From Deltaproteobacteria bacterium (GTDB lineage Bacteria > Desulfobacterota > DSM-4660 > Desulfatiglandales > HGW-15), in assembly GCA_016932115.1 (NCBI GenBank), contig JAFGDM010000061.1:1-44962 (forward strand): a stretch of DNA of 44,962 nt. Reading direction: 5' to 3'. A model generated the notes under the pieces. That model worked only from the letters and a program-made list of their open reading frames with translations. It made no database searches and was not told where the DNA came from. How positions within the stretch are numbered: position 1 is the first letter of the stretch; each line of letters begins with the position of its first letter. The translations under genes and the position numbers were made by a program. Shown here piece after piece: positions 32,776 through 39,950 of this stretch.

Positions 32776-33228
32776 ATGGATAAGGGCAAAATCGATAAGA
32801 TTATAGACAAATATGAGGGCGACGCCGGTTCACTCATTCAGGCATTACTGGAGATTCAGAGCGAAAATCGCTGGCTTCCCAAAGAGGTTTTGGCGAAGGT
32901 AAGCAAGAAATTGAACGTGCCCTTGAGCCGCATACAGCACATCGTGACATTTTATAAGGCCTTTAGTTTAGTTCCTAAAGGGCGTCACGAAGTTCACGTG
33001 TGCACGGGCACGGCCTGTCATGTTCGCGGAGCGCCGCGTCTTCTCGACTCGGTTAAAGACCTGATTGGAATAAGTCCCGGGGAGACGGACATGGATTTAA
33101 AGTATAGCCTGGAGACTGTGAACTGCGTCGGCTGCTGCGCTTTAGGACCGGTGATGGTAATCGATGGTGAATATTACGGAAAGATGTCACCGGCCAAGTC
33201 TGAAGATGTGTTGAAAAACTATGATTAA
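32776..33228 (+). CDS. bamG: BamG-like NuoE-type [2Fe-2S] subunit
   Basis: A 150-residue thioredoxin-like ferredoxin homologous to NuoE/HoxE: helical N-terminus (SLIQALLEIQSENRWLPKEV), LSRIQHIVTFYKAFSLVPKG, and cluster ligands VCTGTACHVRGA and NCVGCCALGPV. I prefer ATG 32776 (AGGACAG upstream) to ATG 32752, which touches its own AGGGGAG. It partners with BamH in the NADH or ferredoxin-linked electron entry module. Only module 1 has it. Confidence 0.85.
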   Translation: MDKGKIDKIIDKYEGDAGSLIQALLEIQSENRWLPKEVLAKVSKKLNVPLSRIQHIVTFYKAFSLVPKGRHEVHVCTGTACHVRGAPRLLDSVKDLIGISPGETDMDLKYSLETVNCVGCCALGPVMVIDGEYYGKMSPAKSEDVLKNYD

Positions 33229-33237
33229 GGGAAAATT

Positions 33238-35175
33238 ATGGCAAGGATAAATTCACCTGCTGAATTGGAAGAATTCAGGAAGGACATCATATCAAAGAAA
33301 GATCCAAATAGGCCGTGCATTGCTGTATGCACCGGAACAGGTTGCCTCGCTCTGGGAGCAGCAAATGTGGTTGCCGCCTTCAAAGAGGAGATTGAAAAAC
33401 AGAAACTGCAAAGTAAAGTGGATGTCGTAGATATCAGGGAAACAGGCTGCCCTGGTTTCTGCGAACGAGGGCCTATAATTGTAATTTACCCTGAGGAGAT
33501 ATGTTATCTTCAGGTGCAGCCCGGCGATGCCAAGGAGATCATTTTTGAGACTATACTTGGCAAGAAGATCATTGATAGGTTGCTTTACGTCGATCTCACC
33601 GCCGACAAGAAGGTAGTCCATGAATCCGAGATACCGTTCTATAAGAATCAGAAACGCCTCCTTCTCGGCAATAATATTAAAATCGATCCGAAAAGCATTG
33701 ATGACTATCTTGCACTCGGCGGGTATTCCGCATTGGTTAAAGCCCTTTTTCATCTGACCCCGGAGCAAGTTTTGGAGCTTGTGAAAAATTCGAAATTGAG
33801 AGGGAGGGGAGGAGCCGGATTTCTTACGGGGGTAAAATGGGAATTTGCTCGCAGAAGTCCTGATAAGACAAAGTATGTGATCGTCAACGCCGATGAGGGA
33901 GACCCGGGGGCATTTATGGATAGGGCTCTACTTGAGGGGAATCCCCACGCAGTTCTTGAAGGACTCATTATTGGGGCTTATGCCATCGGATCTCATGAAG
34001 GTTATTTCTATGTTCGTCAGGAATATCCTTTAGCTGTGAAGAATATCGGGATTGCTATCAAACAGGCTGAGGAATATGGTTTTGTTGGTAAAAATATTCT
34101 AGGGTCCGGCTTTGATTTCACAATTAAAGTGCATCAGGGCGCCGGCGCTTTCGTTTGCGGTGAGGAAACGGCTCTTCTAATGTCTCTCGAAGGCAAACCG
34201 GGCGAGCCAAGGCCGAGGCCGCCATATCCGGCCGTGAAAGGGCTCTGGGGCAAACCGACGAACATCAATAATGTGGAAACCTGGGCTAATGTTCCGTTGA
34301 TTATTAAGAATGGGTCTGATTTCCTGACCTCCATAGGCACTGAGGGAAGCAAAGGCACCAAGATCTTTTCATTGGTCGGCAAGGTGAACAATACCGGCCT
34401 CGTGGAAGTGCCGATGGGCATCACCCTGAGAGATATTATCTACAAGGTAGGAGGCGGCATCCCCGGAGGCAAGAAGTTCAAGGCCGTACAGACAGGTGGT
34501 CCATCGGGCGGATGTATCCCTGAAGAATTCTTGGATATACAGGTTGATTTTGACGAACTCGCCAAGGTCGGCGCAATTATGGGTTCAGGCGGCATGATAG
34601 TAATGGATGAAGATACCTGTATGGTTGATGTCGCCAGGTACTTTCTTAATTTCCTAACCGATGAGTCATGCGGCAAATGTACCCCATGCCGTGAAGGCAT
34701 CAGGCAGATGCTTAAAATTCTTACTAATATAAGTAAGGGAAGGGGAAGAGAAGGCGACATTGAGCTTTTGGAAGAGCTAGCCCGGACAACCGGGGATGCT
34801 TCACTTTGTGCCTTAGGTCGCACTGCCCCTAACCCGGTTCTAAGCACGATACGCTACTTCAGAGACGAGTATGAGGCCCATATCAAGGACAAGAGATGCC
34901 CGGCTTATGTCTGCAAGGAGCTGATCTCATACTATATTGATCCGGATAAGTGCCAGGCCTGCATGATTTGCCTCAGGAAATGCCCTGCTGAGGCGATCGA
35001 TGGCGGTAAGAACCGGATCCACATAATTGACCAAAACAAATGCACAAAGTGCGGGACCTGCTTTGAGGTTTGTCCCTCTCGTTTTGGTGCGGTGACCAGG
35101 CTCTCCGGTGAGCCCGTTCCGCCTCCTTTCCCTGAAGAAAAAAGAACTATTGTCAGAAAGAGTAAAGACAAATGA
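33238..35175 (+). CDS. bamH: BamH-like NuoF-type flavin subunit with C-terminal ferredoxin domain
   Basis: The 645-residue protein has three parts. An N-terminal [2Fe-2S] thioredoxin-like domain (CTGTGCLALGA, RETGCPGFCERG) precedes the NuoF FMN/NADH core with GRGGAGFLTGVKWEFAR, NADEGDPGAFMDR, GEETALLMSLEGKPG and CGKCTPCREG. The C-terminal two-cluster ferredoxin domain (about 562-645) has CQACMICLRKCP and CTKCGTCFEVCP. It resembles HydB/NfnB-type bifurcation partners, so it may link NAD(H) to BamE. The domain at 562-645 is closely repeated at the end of bamF2. The stop overlaps bamI (ATGA). Confidence 0.9.
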   Translation: MARINSPAELEEFRKDIISKKDPNRPCIAVCTGTGCLALGAANVVAAFKEEIEKQKLQSKVDVVDIRETGCPGFCERGPIIVIYPEEICYLQVQPGDAKEIIFETILGKKIIDRLLYVDLTADKKVVHESEIPFYKNQKRLLLGNNIKIDPKSIDDYLALGGYSALVKALFHLTPEQVLELVKNSKLRGRGGAGFLTGVKWEFARRSPDKTKYVIVNADEGDPGAFMDRALLEGNPHAVLEGLIIGAYAIGSHEGYFYVRQEYPLAVKNIGIAIKQAEEYGFVGKNILGSGFDFTIKVHQGAGAFVCGEETALLMSLEGKPGEPRPRPPYPAVKGLWGKPTNINNVETWANVPLIIKNGSDFLTSIGTEGSKGTKIFSLVGKVNNTGLVEVPMGITLRDIIYKVGGGIPGGKKFKAVQTGGPSGGCIPEEFLDIQVDFDELAKVGAIMGSGGMIVMDEDTCMVDVARYFLNFLTDESCGKCTPCREGIRQMLKILTNISKGRGREGDIELLEELARTTGDASLCALGRTAPNPVLSTIRYFRDEYEAHIKDKRCPAYVCKELISYYIDPDKCQACMICLRKCPAEAIDGGKNRIHIIDQNKCTKCGTCFEVCPSRFGAVTRLSGEPVPPPFPEEKRTIVRKSKDK

Positions 35176-35807
35176 ACGAAATGCTTTTACAGATTGATGG
35201 AAAAGAAGTTAAGGCAAGCGAAGGAATGACCATTCTGGAGGCTGCACGAAGTGTCGGGATATCGATTCCCACACTTTGTCACCACGAGAAATTAAACCCT
35301 TATGGGGCTTGCCGCATTTGCACTGTGGAAGTAGAAGCCGGCGGGAGGACAAATTTTGTTCCTGCCTGCATTTACCCGGCGGCAAGTGGTTTGGTGGTAA
35401 GAACCAGATCTGAGAAAATAGATAAAACCCGCAAAATGATCTTGGAACTGATGCTCTCTCACGCTCCGGATGCCCCGGCATTAAAAGATTTGGCTAAAGA
35501 ATACGGTGCAGACAGAGACCGTTTTGAAAAGGAACCGTCATTTTGCATTCTTTGTGGTCTATGTGTAAGATACTGTGCTGAAGTCAAGAAGAAGAGTGCT
35601 GTCGGATTTATTGACAGAGGACCAAATCGGGAGATAAATTTCATTCCCGAGATCGCATCCAAGGAGTGCTGGAACTGCAAGGAGTGCTTTCCACTCTGCC
35701 CAACATCGTATCTACAGACAGCTTACCATTTAACGGAAGCGCTCGCGTTTCCCTCATCGTCTTTCCTTCGAACTCGCCTCAGAGGGACCCCCATGCTTGG
35801 TGCTTAA
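35172..35807 (+). CDS. bamI: BamI-like NuoG-type iron-sulfur subunit with repeat-derived C-terminus
   Basis: The 211-residue protein resembles the N-terminus of NuoG/HydA: a [2Fe-2S] domain (IPTLCHHEKLNPYGACRICT) followed by CILCGLCVRYC and CWNCKECFPLCP clusters. It starts 4 bases before the bamH stop (ATGA), implying translational coupling. The last residues (about 193-211, AFPSSSFLRTRLRGTPMLGA) do not look like the family and are encoded by repeat copy C, whose sequence supplies the stop codon. In other Bam clusters this subunit completes the G-H-I electron entry module. Confidence 0.85.
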   Translation: MNEMLLQIDGKEVKASEGMTILEAARSVGISIPTLCHHEKLNPYGACRICTVEVEAGGRTNFVPACIYPAASGLVVRTRSEKIDKTRKMILELMLSHAPDAPALKDLAKEYGADRDRFEKEPSFCILCGLCVRYCAEVKKKSAVGFIDRGPNREINFIPEIASKECWNCKECFPLCPTSYLQTAYHLTEALAFPSSSFLRTRLRGTPMLGA

Positions 35808-35850
35808 GGTGTTTTCAAAAAGCCGAAGTGTTACGAAATTTCAAATATCT
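35748..35850 (+). repeat. Interspersed repeat, copy C, at the 3' end of bamI
   Basis: AGAGGGACCCCCATGCTTGGTGCTT (35781-35805) is nearly identical to the core of copy A, and GTGTTACGAAATTTC follows about 35 bases later, as TGTTAC does in copies A and B. Its left part covers the last codons and the stop of bamI. There are no transposase or target-site duplications that I can see. Confidence 0.55.
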
Positions 35851-36150
35851 TTGGCTAGCTTTACACATGAGTAGACTTTTTTCTTGACACATAGTTATTA
35901 TGTAGCTATATAGTAGTCACGCCGTACCGGATACCGGACATGGCGGATAATCTATTCTTCTGACCGAGGGGGTTTCTTTGACTTACATTGAAAGGCTCAC
36001 TTAACCCTATACTGATGGGATTGATTTTGAAAAAATAAGGATTTCAGGAGATCGAACGGTTTAAAACCTCGCCAAATAAATAAGTGTCTGAAACCAATAA
36101 GGAATCAAAAAGTACGCCGCGGATTCAGGTAAAACGGAAGAGGAGAAAAA
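35808..36150. other. Gene-free spacer between the two Bam modules
   Basis: About 343 bases with no convincing ORF. It contains the end of repeat copy C, a consensus-like promoter (35884-35912), a perfect tandem TACCGGA-TACCGGA (35925-35938) and a leader of about 230 bases before bamB2. I see no terminator after bamI. Confidence 0.6.
35884..35912 (+). promoter_or_regulatory. Sigma-70 promoter of Bam module 2
   Basis: TTGACA (35884-35889) and TATATA (35907-35912) are separated by 17 bases. This is the best sigma-70 match in the window. Transcription would start near 35920, giving a long 5' leader. The tandem 7-bp repeat TACCGGA just after the start site could be a regulator contact. Confidence 0.7.
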
Positions 36151-38160
36151 ATGAGGTACGCAGAGACAGGGTTTAATTTAGAGATTGATCTGTCCCGGGG
36201 AAGCATTGAAAGGGTGGAGACTGACTCAAGATTAACCGAGCTTCATCTTGGGGGGCTGGGCACCAACAGCAAGATATTGTGGGACAGGGTTCCACCTGAG
36301 ACCGAGCCCTTTTCTCCTGATAATTTGTTGATCTTCGGGACGGGTCTCTTGTGCGGCACACCGGCCCCCGGTGCGAATCGGACCATTATTACAACCTATT
36401 CTCCTCAGACCTTGTACATGGGCTATTCCATGATGGGAGGGTTTTTGGCGCCGGAACTGAAGTATGCCGGGTATGACAAAGTGATTTTTCGCGGCAAGTC
36501 TCCCAACATGGTTTACCTGTGGATCAACAATGACAAGGTGGAAATACGGGATGCCTCTCATCTCCGGGGCAAAGGCGCTGTCGAAACTTCGGAGATCATT
36601 CGACGGGAGTTGAAGGACCCCAAAGCCCAGGTCGCTGCCATCGGACTGGCCGGTGAAAACCGGGTGTACATGGCCAGCATAGAGCAAGGCCGGTCCAGCG
36701 CCAGCCGATTGGGCCTGGGCGCCGTCATGGGCGACAAAGGGCTAAAGGCCGTTGCCGTTCGCGGAACGAAGGACATTAACATCGCCCGCCCGGCTGAATT
36801 CATGCAGCTCTGCAACGAGGTGCTACAGTACATCAAAGTCCGGGCCCCCAACCTTATCCCTGAAGTCATGCCGATTTTGGCCGGGCTTGGGTCTCCCCAG
36901 GAGATGGCCCATTACGATGAGAAGTGGCACACCGAGAATTTCATGTGGGGGAATGCCCGGGTCCGGAGAAAAGAATTCTGGAACGACGAGATCGAAAAGA
37001 TGTGGAAGAACACGCTGGAGAGCGTTCGGACTCGGCTTATTAGCTGTTACAACTGCCCGATGAAGTGCGGGGCCATTATTTCCGTCCCCGGAATTTCCAC
37101 CTACATGATGAAATGCTTCACGAAATTGACCTACGCCATGGCGGCCTTTGCCGAGGACTCCGAATTTGGTTTTAAGATCGCGCAGCAGGCCACGGAATAT
37201 GGGGTGGATGGGTTCTCTATGCCGCAAACCATGGCTTTTGCCTTTGAGCTAAAAGAGGCCGGGATCTTGACGGACGCGGACTTTGAAGGATGCCCTACCG
37301 ACAAGGAGGGAAGATTTTATTGGTTGCTGGACCGTATTGTCCGACGGGAAGGAATAGGGGATGTGCTGGCCGACGGCACCTATTGGGCGGCCAAGCAGAT
37401 CGGCAAGGGCGCCGAAGAATATGCTCACAACAATATCAAGAAACACGAACAGCTCCCTCTCAAGCTGGGCATGCTGAACCCTATCTATTTCCTGATGTAT
37501 TGTACCGGGGAGAAGAGTAACATCACACAAATCGAAGGGAATTTCCCCCAAGCGCCTTTTTCCACATTGGAGCTCAAAGAAGCCTTTGTGAAAGACTGGG
37601 TCCAAGCTCCGAATGACAGGTTTAAGCAGTATGTTCTGGACTGGGAATTCCGAGGGGAGCACTCCATGCCCTTCTACCCGCCGCCCGAAGCCTGTTGTGA
37701 AATCGTGGAATGGCAGGAAAAGATGCACCATATCGATGACGCGCTCGGGTTGTGCGCCGGCTTGTCGTCATTTCCCCTGAAACCTCCCTACCATATCCAC
37801 AATCTGCCCCTTTTTATCTCAGCGGCGACAGGTATGGACATGGATGAAGACGGGCTGACGCACATCTTCAACAGAAACCGGAACCTGGTGAGAGCCATCA
37901 ATGTGAGAAGAGGTTTGAGACGGGCCGATGAGAAGCCGCCGGAGGACCATTGGAAGAAGAGATTTCCCGAGCTTGAGACGAAGCTCCTTGATACCTATTA
38001 CGCGTTCAAAGGATGGAATCAGGACGGCATTCCTACCAAGGAGTCATTGCAGGCCCTGGGGTTGGACTATGTCGCTGAGGACTTCCTCAAGAGAGGAATC
38101 TTGACAAACGAGGACAGGGCTTTTTCCAACGAAACTGCGTCGGAAACAGAGGAGAAATAA
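36151..38160 (+). CDS. bamB: BamB-like tungsten (AOR-family) subunit, module 2
   Basis: The 669-residue AOR-family protein is paralogous to the module 1 copy: LGGLGTNSKILWDRVPPETE, GTPAPGANRTII and [4Fe-4S] ligands CYNCPMKCGA plus DALGLCAG. Glu251, His254, His260 and Cys322 are present; as I recall, Glu251, His260 and Cys322 match by number the residues around tungsten in Geobacter BamB (the other His there is 255), so this copy looks like the canonical benzoyl-CoA reductase catalytic subunit. The ATG has GGAAGAGGAG upstream. It opens a second operon from its own promoter. Confidence 0.88.
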   Translation: MRYAETGFNLEIDLSRGSIERVETDSRLTELHLGGLGTNSKILWDRVPPETEPFSPDNLLIFGTGLLCGTPAPGANRTIITTYSPQTLYMGYSMMGGFLAPELKYAGYDKVIFRGKSPNMVYLWINNDKVEIRDASHLRGKGAVETSEIIRRELKDPKAQVAAIGLAGENRVYMASIEQGRSSASRLGLGAVMGDKGLKAVAVRGTKDINIARPAEFMQLCNEVLQYIKVRAPNLIPEVMPILAGLGSPQEMAHYDEKWHTENFMWGNARVRRKEFWNDEIEKMWKNTLESVRTRLISCYNCPMKCGAIISVPGISTYMMKCFTKLTYAMAAFAEDSEFGFKIAQQATEYGVDGFSMPQTMAFAFELKEAGILTDADFEGCPTDKEGRFYWLLDRIVRREGIGDVLADGTYWAAKQIGKGAEEYAHNNIKKHEQLPLKLGMLNPIYFLMYCTGEKSNITQIEGNFPQAPFSTLELKEAFVKDWVQAPNDRFKQYVLDWEFRGEHSMPFYPPPEACCEIVEWQEKMHHIDDALGLCAGLSSFPLKPPYHIHNLPLFISAATGMDMDEDGLTHIFNRNRNLVRAINVRRGLRRADEKPPEDHWKKRFPELETKLLDTYYAFKGWNQDGIPTKESLQALGLDYVAEDFLKRGILTNEDRAFSNETASETEEK

Positions 38161-38181
38161 GGTGAAGAGGTGGTAGCCGTC

Positions 38182-38730
38182 ATGGGTGAGAAGAAAAAGA
38201 AGATCGTCAAAACAATCAAAATTGATGTCGATAAATGCAACGGTTGCCGGGCCTGTGAGATGATCTGCTCAGCCTTTCATGCTCAACCGAAATACAGCAG
38301 CAATAATCCCGCAAGGTCTCGCATTCGGGTGATTCACGATCCTCTCCGAGACGTCTATGTCCCCGTATACGCCGGCGAGTATGCGAAGGCCGAATGCATG
38401 GGCAGAGACAAATACGTGATCGACGGAAAGGAGTACGACGAGTGTGCCTTTTGCAGGGCCTCCTGCCCGTCCAGAGATATTTTCAAAGAGCCCGATTCAG
38501 GGCTTCCTCTCAAATGCGATATGTGCGAAGACGATCCCCGGCAGGAGACGCCCTTGTGTGTTCAGTGGTGCTTGAATGATGCCCTGATTTACGAAGAGAG
38601 AGAAGAGGAAATCGAAGAAGAAGTGAAACAGGAGGACATGGAGATCGGATTGGAGTCCATGATCGACAAGTATGGATTGGACAAGATCATGGAGAGCGTG
38701 GCTCGGATTTCCCTTTCAAAAAAAGCTTAA
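38182..38730 (+). CDS. bamC: BamC-like iron-sulfur subunit, module 2
   Basis: A 182-residue protein close to the module 1 BamC. The cysteine pattern is preserved: KCNGCRACEMICSAFH, CAFCRASCPSRD and CDMCEDDPRQETPLCVQWC, for about three [4Fe-4S] clusters. I prefer ATG 38182 with AAGAGG about 12 bases upstream; GTG 38170 is an alternative that adds four residues. It is expected to bind BamB2 and deliver electrons to the W site. It lies 21 bases after bamB2. Confidence 0.86.
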   Translation: MGEKKKKIVKTIKIDVDKCNGCRACEMICSAFHAQPKYSSNNPARSRIRVIHDPLRDVYVPVYAGEYAKAECMGRDKYVIDGKEYDECAFCRASCPSRDIFKEPDSGLPLKCDMCEDDPRQETPLCVQWCLNDALIYEEREEEIEEEVKQEDMEIGLESMIDKYGLDKIMESVARISLSKKA

Positions 38731-38765
38731 GCCCTTAGGGCACAAGAAAAGGACGAAGGAAAGCT

Positions 38766-39917
38766 GTGGAGATTGTTGTCCCCTACAAAGAGATCGTTGA
38801 CGTCATCAAGGCGAGCGGCGGAGACGCCTTCAAAAGATGCTTTCAGTGCGGACTGTGCGATGTGGTCTGCCCGTGGAACAGGGTCAGGACCTTTAGCATG
38901 CGCAGGCTGGTCCGGGAGGCAACCTTCGGGTTGACGGACATTGAAAGTGAAGATATGTGGCTTTGCACGACCTGCGGGAGATGCCCCCAGCAGTGCCCCC
39001 GGGACGTGAAACAAATCGAGTCCGGAGTGGCCTTGCGCAGGATTGCCACGGAATACGGCGTTTTCCCCAAATCAGTGACACCGATCCGAACGGTTCGGGG
39101 AAGCCTGGTGGGGGAAGGGAACACCTTGGGGGAGGAACGGGCCAAGCGGGGGGATTGGGCCAAAGGCCTTTCGGTGAACGAGTTTAGCGAGGGTATGGAA
39201 ATTTTGTATTTTCCCGGCTGCTATCCCAGCTATGACCCAAGGTCAAAGAAGCTTGCGGTGGCCACGGCCACGATCCTGAACAAGGCGGGGGTGGATTTTG
39301 GGATTCTGGGCACCAAGGAGAACTGCTGCGGGGAGAGCATCCGCAAGACGGGGGATGAGGAAGTCTTCAAGCGTTTGGCCAGGGAGAATATCAAGACCTT
39401 TGTGGATCACGGGGTGAAGAAGATTTTGGTCAGTTCCCCTCATTGTTACCACACGTTCAAGAACGAGTATCCGGATTTTATGGTGAACTTTGAGGTGATT
39501 CACATGTCCCAGTTTTTGTTTGGGCTTATGAAAGAGGGTAAACTGGAGATCGGCAAGGAATATGAGAAGACGGTGACTTATCATGACCCCTGCTACCTGG
39601 GTCGTCACAACGGCATTTTGGAGGAGCCCCGGGAAATTCTGAAGAGAGTACCCGGGCTTACGTTGAACGAGATGCCCGACTGCCGGATGGACAGTCTGTG
39701 TTGCGGAGGGGGAGGAGGCAGGGTTTGGATGGAGACCCAGAAGGGGCAGAGATTTTCCGACCTCAGGCTGGAGCAAGCCGTAGGGGTCGGGGCCGAGGTG
39801 CTGGTGACGGCGTGCCCGTATTGCATAACCATGTTTGAGGATAGCCGGTTGACCCTGAACCTCACGGAGAAGATCAAAGTGAAGGATCTTACGGAAATCA
39901 TCGCGGAGGTGATTTAG
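38766..39917 (+). CDS. bamD: BamD-like HdrD/GlpC-type iron-sulfur subunit, module 2
   Basis: The 383-residue product has the same length and motifs as BamD1: CFQCGLCDVVCP, CTTCGRCPQQCP and two CCG domains (ENCCGESIRKTG; LCCGGGGGRVW). It starts at GTG. Identity to BamD1 is about 85% by eye, and even the intergenic stretch before bamE (CATCCCAT-GGACAAAGGCGGA) is conserved between copies, so the two D-E junctions are recent or conversion-linked duplicates. Its role is electron transfer between BamE2 and BamBC2. Confidence 0.87.
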   Translation: MEIVVPYKEIVDVIKASGGDAFKRCFQCGLCDVVCPWNRVRTFSMRRLVREATFGLTDIESEDMWLCTTCGRCPQQCPRDVKQIESGVALRRIATEYGVFPKSVTPIRTVRGSLVGEGNTLGEERAKRGDWAKGLSVNEFSEGMEILYFPGCYPSYDPRSKKLAVATATILNKAGVDFGILGTKENCCGESIRKTGDEEVFKRLARENIKTFVDHGVKKILVSSPHCYHTFKNEYPDFMVNFEVIHMSQFLFGLMKEGKLEIGKEYEKTVTYHDPCYLGRHNGILEEPREILKRVPGLTLNEMPDCRMDSLCCGGGGGRVWMETQKGQRFSDLRLEQAVGVGAEVLVTACPYCITMFEDSRLTLNLTEKIKVKDLTEIIAEVI

Positions 39918-39950
39918 GAGAATCATCCCATAGGACAAAGGCGGATCAAA

